A stretch of DNA of 64,000 nt from Bradyrhizobium sp. G127 (GTDB taxonomy: Bacteria; Pseudomonadota; Alphaproteobacteria; Rhizobiales; Xanthobacteraceae). Made by a program: the position numbers and the translations under genes. The notes under the pieces are model-generated. The model was not told the DNA's origin, searched no databases, and saw only the letters and a list, made by a program, of their open reading frames with translations. Location: contig NZ_JAKFGN010000001.1 of assembly GCF_021502575.1 (NCBI RefSeq), forward strand, positions 1,302,001-1,366,000, given 5' to 3'. Shown in pieces: positions 24,877 to 32,071 of the stretch (within the stretch, counting starts at the first letter, position 1; the number at the start of each line of letters is the position of its first letter).

Positions 24877-27735
24877 TCAAGTCATTTCAGCTTCGATGTC
24901 GTGGGTACGCCAGTTCATCGACTCATTGATACGGCGCTGGACAAGCGTTGCGAGCGTTTCAGGATCGTGGCTTCCGCCGTTGATATTGATCTGCGCTCCG
25001 CCGTTCATTGCGAATGGCAACATTCCACCGCCCGACGCTCCACCGCCCTGCGGGACCTTCTGGATGATGCTTTGACCTGTTTCAGGTACATTCCGAACCA
25101 AGCTATCTGGCGTCTTCGAAATGTTCTCTTCAATGAACTTGCGATAGTTCATTGCCCCGGCGCGACCCCGACCCCAGCGCGATCCCGGCCCGACCCAATC
25201 GGTGAATTCGTTGCCGTCCTTTGGACTGATCTTAAAGCCCTTGATACCGGTCCTAGCTGAACCATTTGGGTCGGTGGCCAATCCCTGATCGGTGTACCCG
25301 CCGATAACGTGGCTCCCGGCAAGCGCGCGACTAGTGAATGCATCATACTTCGCGAACTCTTTTGGGCTGTTCTGCAACCTGCGGATTGCTCCAAAAATCT
25401 CACCGCGACGGATCGGGCCGTAGAAGCTCCTCGGGTTGATCCTACCCTCGGCACTGAAGCCAAGCATCTCACGCATGGTCTTGCCCTGCATGTCGGCACG
25501 GTTCATGAGGCTTTCAATCGTGCCGCCCTTGCTTGTGCCCTCAGTCGCCTGCATGGCGGCGAGGTGCATTCTCAAAGCCGGATCGTTCTTCAGCTCTTCC
25601 GCAAACCTCGCGCGCCGTGCGGCAAGAAATGCATTCCCGGTCAATCCAGCGCCAACATTATCGGCCACCGAGCCTCCACCGCCTGTGAATGATGGGACTG
25701 CATTCTTGTCAAAGAATTTTGACCGCCCATTATGGATGATGCCAGAGCGACTCATGCCAAATGCGGGGAGTGGGTTTCCGGGAGCATTGTTTGCCAAAGC
25801 TCTCGGCGATGCTTCGAATGAGTTTCTTGCCGCCAATCCCGCGCCTGAAAATGATTCACTGGACTGCCGCCTCGCGCTAAATTCCGTCGCGCCCGAATAG
25901 GATGCGAGACGTATGTCAGCACCGATGCTGCGAAGCTGATCCCGCAAGGCATCAATTGATGACTTGGTTTCATTGTCGTCGAAAGCAACTTTCTTGAATG
26001 CTTTAGCAGCATCCTCGGCAGGTGCGAGTAGTGATTGCTTCCGAAGGTGGGGCCTATCGGGCGATCCCCCCTTGTCTTTCTTCCCTAGAATTGACCCGAA
26101 AACAGAGCTTGCCGCCTCCTTCGCGAAATCCAAAATCAACCCCCAGACGCCCTTTATCAGGTCAAGCATCAGCATGGGCAGATTGCCAGTGAGCGCATTC
26201 TTCACGCCGCTGGCGATGAGGTCAAAATTCAAATGATCGCCGATCCAAAGCAGAACATTGCTCACTGGAATCAAGATAGTCTCGAAACCTGCCCCGATCC
26301 TGTCCATTGCCAACGTGAATTGCGCTATGTGCCGATCCCATCGGCCTTGCAGAGAGCTAAGTTTTTGAATGGACGTAGTGTCAATGAAGCCAGGACTTTT
26401 ACGTACCGCTGCGATAGACTTTCGGATGTCGTCGGCTTTCTTGGAGTTGGCAAGCGCTTCGTCTCGCCACTCTCGCATGAAAACCAAGTCAGCGGCTTTG
26501 ACGCGATTTTCCTCTGTCATTGCTTGCAAGGCATCATAAACCTTCAACAAGGTCTCCGTTGGAGCGTTTGCCATTTGTCTGGAAATGTCTCCGCGACCGG
26601 AGAACCCCAGCATCCGTGATCCTTTTTCCAAGTCCTTGGAGCGCTGCCCGCGCGCATTCTTGGCGTTGATAAGTTCGGACACGCTAAAGCCAAGGAATGT
26701 TCCGGCCTTTCCGGGCTGCAATCCGGCATCGACTCCGGCGGCAGTGAAGGCACTCAAATCTTCCACCGACATACGAGATGAAGTCAGGACAGATATGCCG
26801 CGCTTGTTCGCTTCCACAATTTCATCGGGATCGGCGGCCGTTTCTTTTGCCACAACAGCGATGGCGTTCAGGAAGCGGTATGTGAAAGCTGGATCAAAGC
26901 TATTCTTTAGCCCGGAAGAGATGGTCGCAATACGGGCCGCGATTTTTGCGGTTACATCCGTTCCGAGTTCAAGGCCGGTCTTTGCCTTCAAGATATTTTC
27001 AGTGAACTGCTCTGCAACTCGGCCTTTCGTGACGCCAGCCTTCAAGCCCTCATTATAAGTGCTGATAATTTCATTGATCGGGACACCGAACCTGAGCGAG
27101 GCTTTATCGGCCCATCCGGATCGCAGTTTGGCGACGTCATCCTTGCTCAACTCACCGAAAATCTGAGCCTTAGTTTCTGCCGCGTCGGTCTTCATGCGCT
27201 GCTGCATCGCTTCCTTGACCGCAAGGCCGATACCGGCGCCTACAGCTAGTGCGCCACCACTACTAAATCGACTCCCGACAAATGCACCAGCCGCACCGTT
27301 GATAAAGGCATCGTCCGCGCTTCTTGAACGGGCTGCCGATCGATAGCCCGCCCCGGCATGGCTATGCTGTCGCGCCAGTGCCGCCTGATGCCGTTCACGT
27401 CGTGCGAAGGCATCGCTTTCAAGTCGTGATAGCGAAGCATGTAGCCGCTGTTCTGAGCGGATACGTTCGTCATGAGCTTGTCGCCAAGATGCGGAGTACC
27501 TCCGCGCACCGGCGATCTGATCCTTAACGGATCGATCCATGTCATTGAATAGCTTCTGGTATGGATTGGCCAGATCGGGACTTCCCTTGCCGATTCCTTT
27601 GAGGGTGTCGAAACTGCGGTTAAGACGCTTCACAGAATTTTCGAGCTTGCGGACGTTCTGCATAAACCGGTCGATTACCGGCGATGCCATATCGACCGCA
27701 GATAGGGTTGCGGTGACGTTGAGACGATCAGTCAT
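24877..27735 (-). CDS. Phage tail tape-measure protein
   Basis: Determines tail length and helps DNA injection in siphophages. The 952 residues show the expected order: N-terminal coiled-coil region (about 15-130), Gly/Ala-rich membrane-active stretch (about 150-180), a long helical body, hydrophobic segments near 490-545 and a C-terminal domain (about 715-800: RFAEELKNDPALRMHL ... ESLMNRADM) resembling phage lysozyme-like tail domains. It is full-length without frameshifts, yet no other tail gene is present. The ribosome site is weak. The family call is firm; its role in an element without capsid genes is unknown. Confidence 0.85.
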   Translation of the reverse strand: MTDRLNVTATLSAVDMASPVIDRFMQNVRKLENSVKRLNRSFDTLKGIGKGSPDLANPYQKLFNDMDRSVKDQIAGARRYSASWRQAHDERIRSEQRLHASLSRLESDAFARRERHQAALARQHSHAGAGYRSAARSRSADDAFINGAAGAFVGSRFSSGGALAVGAGIGLAVKEAMQQRMKTDAAETKAQIFGELSKDDVAKLRSGWADKASLRFGVPINEIISTYNEGLKAGVTKGRVAEQFTENILKAKTGLELGTDVTAKIAARIATISSGLKNSFDPAFTYRFLNAIAVVAKETAADPDEIVEANKRGISVLTSSRMSVEDLSAFTAAGVDAGLQPGKAGTFLGFSVSELINAKNARGQRSKDLEKGSRMLGFSGRGDISRQMANAPTETLLKVYDALQAMTEENRVKAADLVFMREWRDEALANSKKADDIRKSIAAVRKSPGFIDTTSIQKLSSLQGRWDRHIAQFTLAMDRIGAGFETILIPVSNVLLWIGDHLNFDLIASGVKNALTGNLPMLMLDLIKGVWGLILDFAKEAASSVFGSILGKKDKGGSPDRPHLRKQSLLAPAEDAAKAFKKVAFDDNETKSSIDALRDQLRSIGADIRLASYSGATEFSARRQSSESFSGAGLAARNSFEASPRALANNAPGNPLPAFGMSRSGIIHNGRSKFFDKNAVPSFTGGGGSVADNVGAGLTGNAFLAARRARFAEELKNDPALRMHLAAMQATEGTSKGGTIESLMNRADMQGKTMREMLGFSAEGRINPRSFYGPIRRGEIFGAIRRLQNSPKEFAKYDAFTSRALAGSHVIGGYTDQGLATDPNGSARTGIKGFKISPKDGNEFTDWVGPGSRWGRGRAGAMNYRKFIEENISKTPDSLVRNVPETGQSIIQKVPQGGGASGGGMLPFAMNGGAQININGGSHDPETLATLVQRRINESMNWRTHDIEAEMT

Positions 27736-28300
27736 GTTGTTTCTCTAAGTGACGTTGGCGTGCCGGTACTAGCCGCGCATGGATGAACCTCCCGAACGGA
27801 GGGGGTACTTTCGGAAAGGGGTGGGGGTCGAAAATTGGTCTTTTGGGGGAAAATAATCTGAGTGGCCTGCCCAACCCGGGGGGCCTATGCCGATAAAAAA
27901 ATCAGCCTCTTGTTTACTGGCTGGACACAGCGTTGGCGGGAACACCATGCGGTGGCTGCGGGAGAAGCTGATGAAAACATCTGATTGATGAGGACACGTT
28001 AAATCAGCATGCAGCGATGTGGCCGGACAAGGACCGGCATGGCGATAAGTCAGGAACGACTCCCGGACACCAATGTTCAAGTGTCCGGGAGTCATCAGGC
28101 TAGGTCCGTCGTGCTCGGCTAGCCTTGCGAGAGCAGCGGGAAAGCATCGCGCTCAATCGCACCATCTCAAAAATCAAGCCCAAGCATTGTCCGCCTTCCA
28201 GCTCCGGATGGAATCGTGGCGCAAGGGGCCAATTTCCGCTTGTGTATAAATCTAAAATGTGGGTATGAAGTATTTACAGACTTGAGGCCGGAGCATTCCC
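27736..28300. other. Noncoding stretch between tape-measure and recombinase genes
   Basis: About 565 bp lie between two divergent genes with no convincing coding frame. The part near 27800-27890 is rich in G runs. A perfect 13-bp inverted repeat is at 28058-28093, and the stretch just before 28300 presumably holds the recombinase promoter. A site for the recombinase or an origin is possible but unproven. Confidence 0.35.
28058..28093. repeat. Perfect 13-bp inverted repeat with a 10-base loop
   Basis: GACTCCCGGACAC, ten bases, then GTGTCCGGGAGTC. No T-run follows on either strand, so a standard terminator is unlikely. It lies about 210 bp before the serine recombinase gene and could be a recombination site, a replication hairpin or a regulatory structure. 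Confidence 0.6.
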
Positions 28301-28984
28301 ATGACCAAGCCAGTCCTGATTGCATACGTTCGTGTCTCCACCGGGAGACAGGGAAGGTCTGGCCTTGGCCTCGAAGCGCAGCGGGAGAACATCGCCCGCT
28401 TTGCTGCGGCGGAAGGCTACGAGGTCGTTTCCGAATATGTAGAAGTGGAGACCGGCAAAGGCGCTGATGCGCTGGACCGCCGTCCCAAGCTCGCTGCGGC
28501 CCTTGCAGAGGCACGGAAGATCAAAGGCACGGTGGTGGTGGCGAAGTTGGATCGCCTTAGCCGTGACGTGCATTTCATCAGCGGTCTAATGGCGCATCGA
28601 GTCCCGTTCATCGTGACTGAACTGGGGCCGGACGTTGATCCGTTCATCTTGCATTTGTATGCGGCCCTCGGAGAGAAAGAGCGCAATCTCATCGCAGCCC
28701 GGACCAAGGCAGCACTTGCTGTTAGGAAGGCTCAGGGCGTCCGGCTTGGGAATCCGGAAATCGAAAAGGCTGCAAAGGTAGGTAGAAAGGTGGTTGTCGC
28801 GAATGCGGACCGGCATGCGGCAAACATTCTGCCAGTCATTCGCGCGGTCCAAAAAGCTGGCGCAACAACTCTAAGGGAAATCGCAGACGCACTGAATGCT
28901 CGCGGTGTCCAGACAGCTCGTGGGGGTACTTGGCATGCTATGACCGTCAAGAACATGTTAGATCGGGCAAGCGCGGTGGTGTAA
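28301..28984 (+). CDS. Serine recombinase (resolvase/invertase family)
   Basis: A 227-residue small serine recombinase. The catalytic serine is in [11 protein letters not shown] (about residue 13), followed by the conserved [12 protein letters not shown] and the E-helix ([16 protein letters not shown]). A C-terminal helix-turn-helix-type region lies at about 180-222 ([30 protein letters not shown]). It resembles resolvases common on rhizobial elements; whether it resolves, inverts or is a passenger is not determined. It is a second recombinase besides the tyrosine integrase. The ATG follows GGAGCATTCCC. Confidence 0.88.
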   Translation: MTKPVLIAYVRVSTGRQGRSGLGLEAQRENIARFAAAEGYEVVSEYVEVETGKGADALDRRPKLAAALAEARKIKGTVVVAKLDRLSRDVHFISGLMAHRVPFIVTELGPDVDPFILHLYAALGEKERNLIAARTKAALAVRKAQGVRLGNPEIEKAAKVGRKVVVANADRHAANILPVIRAVQKAGATTLREIADALNARGVQTARGGTWHAMTVKNMLDRASAVV

Positions 28985-29014
28985 AATCATCGACGAGTTC
29001 AAATGGGCCACTTG

Positions 29015-29542
29015 TTACTTGGCATGCAGACCTTTGAGCAACATCTCAGCATTGCTAGTCGCTGATGCTTCTGAGTCTGCGTTTGCCATGGCTTCGTCAA
29101 AGATCAAAAGCTGATAGCCACTCATTCCTTTTGATAACGACAACGTTCGATCTTCGTGAATTTTCCAAACAAGTTTCGGACGTCCACCAAAGCCCTTCGC
29201 AGTGGTGGGCAGTTGATTAAGCCCCAACTGCCGAGCCGCATATTTTCCCGCTTCCTCTAAGGAATCGTCGCTTTGATATATAAAGCCCACCGAGAAAACC
29301 TTTGAGGGGGACACATTCTTCGTAGAAGATACGGTTAGGCTGCCAGAACCGACGTGGCACATAATTTCTACGCCGTTCTTTGCAGCGTCGATGCATTGCA
29401 AGCCTCGATCCTTGATAGCCTCGCGGACTTGCTCGCGCGAAAAGCCAATTTTCACCCCAAGGAAGCCCAACTCCTCCTCAGCTTGAGCCGAGGCACATGC
29501 CGCCACGGTCACCAAACCACAAACCAATATCGCTGACTTCAT
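29015..29542 (-). CDS. Secreted hypothetical protein
   Basis: The 175 residues begin with a signal peptide (MKSAILVCGLVTVAACASAQA, cleavage probable after AQA). The mature part contains two cysteines (C50 and C62 region, likely a disulfide) and a pattern reminiscent of periplasmic proteins: GFLGVKIGFSREQVREAIK at its start. No family is recognised. It is downstream of and convergent with the recombinase, near the right end of the element, and could be cargo or a former host gene. Confidence 0.65.
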   Translation of the reverse strand: MKSAILVCGLVTVAACASAQAEEELGFLGVKIGFSREQVREAIKDRGLQCIDAAKNGVEIMCHVGSGSLTVSSTKNVSPSKVFSVGFIYQSDDSLEEAGKYAARQLGLNQLPTTAKGFGGRPKLVWKIHEDRTLSLSKGMSGYQLLIFDEAMANADSEASATSNAEMLLKGLHAK

Positions 29543-29602
29543 CTTCTACCCTACAGCTTTGGTGCGTCTAACACTTGGTACTAGCCATACCGGATCAAGC
29601 AC

Positions 29603-29890
29603 CTATCGAAAAGCCTTACACGACCCACCACTGGCGAAATAGCCAGACGGGCAGGCGGCTCCCCTAATCTTTGGAATGGCATTCGGCGTTTCTTTGTGAA
29701 GTGCTTCGCAGCAATCTCCAGATGCAAAATAGCCGGTCGGACAAGCGCCAGCCTTCTGGATTCTGTCCCGCCCGTTCTTTGGCGTGCAGTATGGCGACGA
29801 TGCCAGAGATTTAAGAGTTGAGGCCACCACAACAGCGATAACCAGTAGTAGGAAAGCCAATGAACGTGTCTCGTTCTCGCGTGTTCTCAT
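29603..29890 (-). CDS. Small exported Cys-rich repeat protein
   Basis: From the ATG at 29890 it has 95 residues: a charged N-terminus, one hydrophobic helix (about 11-27) that is a signal peptide or anchor, then two copies of a Cys motif, CPTGYFASGDCCEA and CPSGYFASGGSCKAF. This CPxGYFxSGxxC pattern recurs in short exported proteins of Bradyrhizobium-type bacteria; the function is unknown to me. It is the last gene before the right attachment repeat. Confidence 0.6.
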   Translation of the reverse strand: MRTRENETRSLAFLLLVIAVVVASTLKSLASSPYCTPKNGRDRIQKAGACPTGYFASGDCCEALHKETPNAIPKIRGAACPSGYFASGGSCKAFR

Positions 29891-29898
29891 CACCGTTA

Positions 29899-29925
29899 GG
29901 ATAACCGATTGATAACCGAATGACC
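29899..29925. repeat. Tandem 12-mer, candidate right integrase arm-type site
   Basis: GGATAACCGATT followed by GATAACCGAATG, matching the tandem pair inside the left end. It lies about 78 bp inside attR. Confidence 0.5.
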
Positions 29926-30002
29926 GTGAACAAACGCTGATCATGGCGCACTGTCTCCGACAAATTCACTCAGCAATTCATGGCCATAGTGCAAAGGAAA
30001 GT

Positions 30003-30051
30003 CGCTCATAACGGTCTGGTTGCAGGTTCGAGTCCTGCCGGGCCCACCAAT
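30003..30051 (+). repeat. Right attachment site (attR), displaced tRNA 3' half
   Basis: Second copy of the 49-bp tRNA segment, from the anticodon stem to past CCA, with CAGG/CCTG in the T-stem. No 5' half is present, so it is not a functional tRNA. Under the usual model it is the host's original 3' end. Confidence 0.88.
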
Positions 30052-30093
30052 GATTTCAATAGTTTGCGACCGTTTCGATGGAGTGTTGTCGTG

Positions 30094-31428
30094 TTAGCTC
30101 TGCAGCGATGGAATGCTTCGTCGCTGCGTTTCCGGCATGATCGTCCAGATCATCACGAGGCCCACCGCTGCGACGGCGGCCAATCCGAGGAAAGCGACGC
30201 TGCTGCCGAAACGGTCGGCGGCATAGCCGGCCAGTACGGTGCTAAGCGAAGCACCGATCCCGGTCGCAGTGCCGACGATGCCCTGCGCAAGATTGAAATG
30301 GCCGCTGCCGAACGCGATGTCGGCGACGATCAGCGGAATCATGACGGCGAAGACAGCCGCTGTAATGCCATCGAAAACCTGAACCGCGACCAGCAGATAG
30401 GGATCGCGGACCGTTGCAAACAGCACACCGCGGATCGCCAGCGCACTAAAACCGAGCAGCAGCAACGGCCTTCGTCCGAATTTTTGCGCGATGCGCCCGA
30501 CTGAAGGTGACGTCAGTGCCACAATGGCCTGGGGCACGATAATACATGCGGCAATCAGAACGGGCGCCCATTGGCTGGAGCGTGTCGTCACCACGCCGGC
30601 CATCAGCGGCAGCATTGCCGCATTTGCCAGTTGCAGCAGTAGCACGCTCAAGGCGAAGATCAGCAGCGGCCGTTGCTGAACAAGCTGGCGAATGCTCGCG
30701 GTGGAGGCGACCGGCGCTCCCCGGAATTCGGCTCTGACCAGATGTTCGGAAATGATTTCGCGCTCGCGGATGCGCGACAGAGCAACAAGTGTCGGGATTG
30801 CCAGAATGAAAGTAACTACGAACACCGATCGGCTTGACAGATAATAGCCGCAGGCGCCCATTACCGCCGCAGCCACACCGTTTCCCAGCGAAGCGCATCG
30901 TGCGTTGCGTCCCAGCCGTTCACCGATCGCCAGCGGCCCCACCAGTCCGAGACTGATGGCGGCAATTGCCGGACCGAGGACGCAACTGGCCGCAGCATGG
31001 AGAGTGGCTGCGGTCATCACAACAGGAAAGATGGGCAGCACCGCATAGCCGAGAGCGCTGAGAGCGATCAGCGAAATTGCGATGCCGGCAGCCTTGCGGG
31101 CCGAGCGCGCAGCATCGACGAAAGCTCCGCCGGGCATTTGTCCGAGAAGTGCCACGATGCCGCCCACCGAAAGCACCAGACCGATTTCGACCTGGGTCCA
31201 TTTCTGGGTGGTTAGATAGACTGCGACGAAGGGACCAAATCCGGTCTGGACGTCGGCGAGAAAAAAAATGAACCAGTCAAGCCCGCGCCGACTTTGACGC
31301 GAGGGACCGTAGGCGCGTGGCTCGCGCGATTCTGGTGCGATCGCGGATGCGTCGTGCCCGGCATGCGCAATGTTTTCGCGGCTGCTGGCATCCTCATTGG
31401 CCGAATCTATGGTGGCTTGTTTGGGCAG
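30094..31428 (-). CDS. MFS transporter, apparent CTG start
   Basis: The frame encodes 444 residues with twelve hydrophobic helices and is the last gene of the minus-strand run. Starting at the first usual codon (GTG at 31176) would remove the first helix and loop (WFIFFLADVQTGFGPFVAVYL), which read as genuine MFS sequence. No ATG, GTG or TTG occurs between the in-frame stop at about 31445 and 31176. A CTG at 31426-31428 lies seven bases after AGGGAGGAG and 18 bp after the PRC-barrel gene stop, so CTG initiation is proposed. The N-terminal 50 residues are hydrophilic. The substrate is unknown. Confidence 0.75.
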   Translation of the reverse strand: MPKQATIDSANEDASSRENIAHAGHDASAIAPESREPRAYGPSRQSRRGLDWFIFFLADVQTGFGPFVAVYLTTQKWTQVEIGLVLSVGGIVALLGQMPGGAFVDAARSARKAAGIAISLIALSALGYAVLPIFPVVMTAATLHAAASCVLGPAIAAISLGLVGPLAIGERLGRNARCASLGNGVAAAVMGACGYYLSSRSVFVVTFILAIPTLVALSRIREREIISEHLVRAEFRGAPVASTASIRQLVQQRPLLIFALSVLLLQLANAAMLPLMAGVVTTRSSQWAPVLIAACIIVPQAIVALTSPSVGRIAQKFGRRPLLLLGFSALAIRGVLFATVRDPYLLVAVQVFDGITAAVFAVMIPLIVADIAFGSGHFNLAQGIVGTATGIGASLSTVLAGYAADRFGSSVAFLGLAAVAAVGLVMIWTIMPETQRRSIPSLQS

Positions 31429-31446
31429 TTCAGGACTCCTCCCTTA

Positions 31447-31998
31447 TTAAGGGATAAAGCGCATAGGCGCGAGGTTGCCCGACGCGCCGAGCACGACTAT
31501 CGGCTTGTCCTCCTTGTATTCGGGCGCGGCCTTCACCTGATCGCGCGTCAGTTCGAGCGTGATACTTTCGGCCTTGTTTGCGACATTCCAGAAGTGCAGC
31601 GCGCTCCAGTCGACCACGATCTTCCGGCTTCCGACGCCGAGAAATCCGCCAAAGTCGATCAACGCGGCCCGTGGCTTTCCCGAACGATCGACGATCACAT
31701 CGACGATCCGGCCCATGTTTTCATTTGCCGGACTTCGAATATCCCGGCCGAGAATGCCGTGGGCTTCCACGGCATCGATCACCGTGACGGAGGGGGGCGG
31801 CGAAGTTTCCACCGGTGCGGGGCGAGAGGATGTCGCTGGCGGCAAGGTGAGGGGGGCCGTGGGCGGCGAAGTCCCCGTATCAGCGGAGGGAACCGTCTGG
31901 CTTGATGGTTGCGAGGCGGAATCGGCGGCTTGCGAAGGCGCGCTGAGAAGGGCTGCGGCGATCCATGCGACGATCACTGCGAGGCGGTTAACCCCCAT
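31447..31998 (-). CDS. Exported PRC-barrel domain protein
   Basis: From the ATG at 31998 it has 183 residues: signal peptide (MGVNRLAVIVAWIAAALLSA, cleavage near PSQA), a Ser/Thr/Pro-rich linker (about 25-75) and a PRC-barrel domain (about 80-175) with GRDIRSPANENMGRIVDVIVD and PRAALIDFGGFLGVGSRKIVV. PRC-barrel proteins of this type are common in stress-induced loci of alphaproteobacteria. An earlier in-frame ATG exists, but only 31998 gives a signal peptide at the N-terminus. Its stop is 18 bp before the CTG of the MFS gene. Confidence 0.8.
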   Translation of the reverse strand: MGVNRLAVIVAWIAAALLSAPSQAADSASQPSSQTVPSADTGTSPPTAPLTLPPATSSRPAPVETSPPPSVTVIDAVEAHGILGRDIRSPANENMGRIVDVIVDRSGKPRAALIDFGGFLGVGSRKIVVDWSALHFWNVANKAESITLELTRDQVKAAPEYKEDKPIVVLGASGNLAPMRFIP

Positions 31999-32071
31999 AA
32001 CGATGCTCCCTGACTTGGCTTTGCGACGCTGCCGCCATTTGCCTGAACCGCGTTGCCCAAGTTGTCGAAAA

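Larger units (their letters stand above)
16854..30051. mobile_element. tRNA-Ile-integrated element of about 13.2 kb (prophage remnant or satellite)
   Basis: Bounded by 49-bp direct repeats of the tRNA 3' half, with the integrase next to and facing the intact tRNA. Contents are phage-like (excisionase-like gene, small phage genes, winged-helix replication-type proteins, tape measure) plus lower-GC cargo and a serine recombinase. No capsid, portal, terminase, lysis or other tail gene is recognisable, so it cannot be a self-sufficient phage as seen. Coding is mostly on the minus strand, with the cargo and recombinase on the plus strand. Confidence 0.88.

Noticed and set aside
30003-30051. Second tRNA gene at the right end of the element
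   Set aside because: Only the 3' half is present; there is no acceptor 5' strand, D-arm or 5' anticodon stem, so it is an attachment remnant.
30094-31176. Shorter MFS gene starting at GTG 31176
   Set aside because: It would drop the first transmembrane helix and leave 252 bp of clearly coding sequence upstream unexplained.
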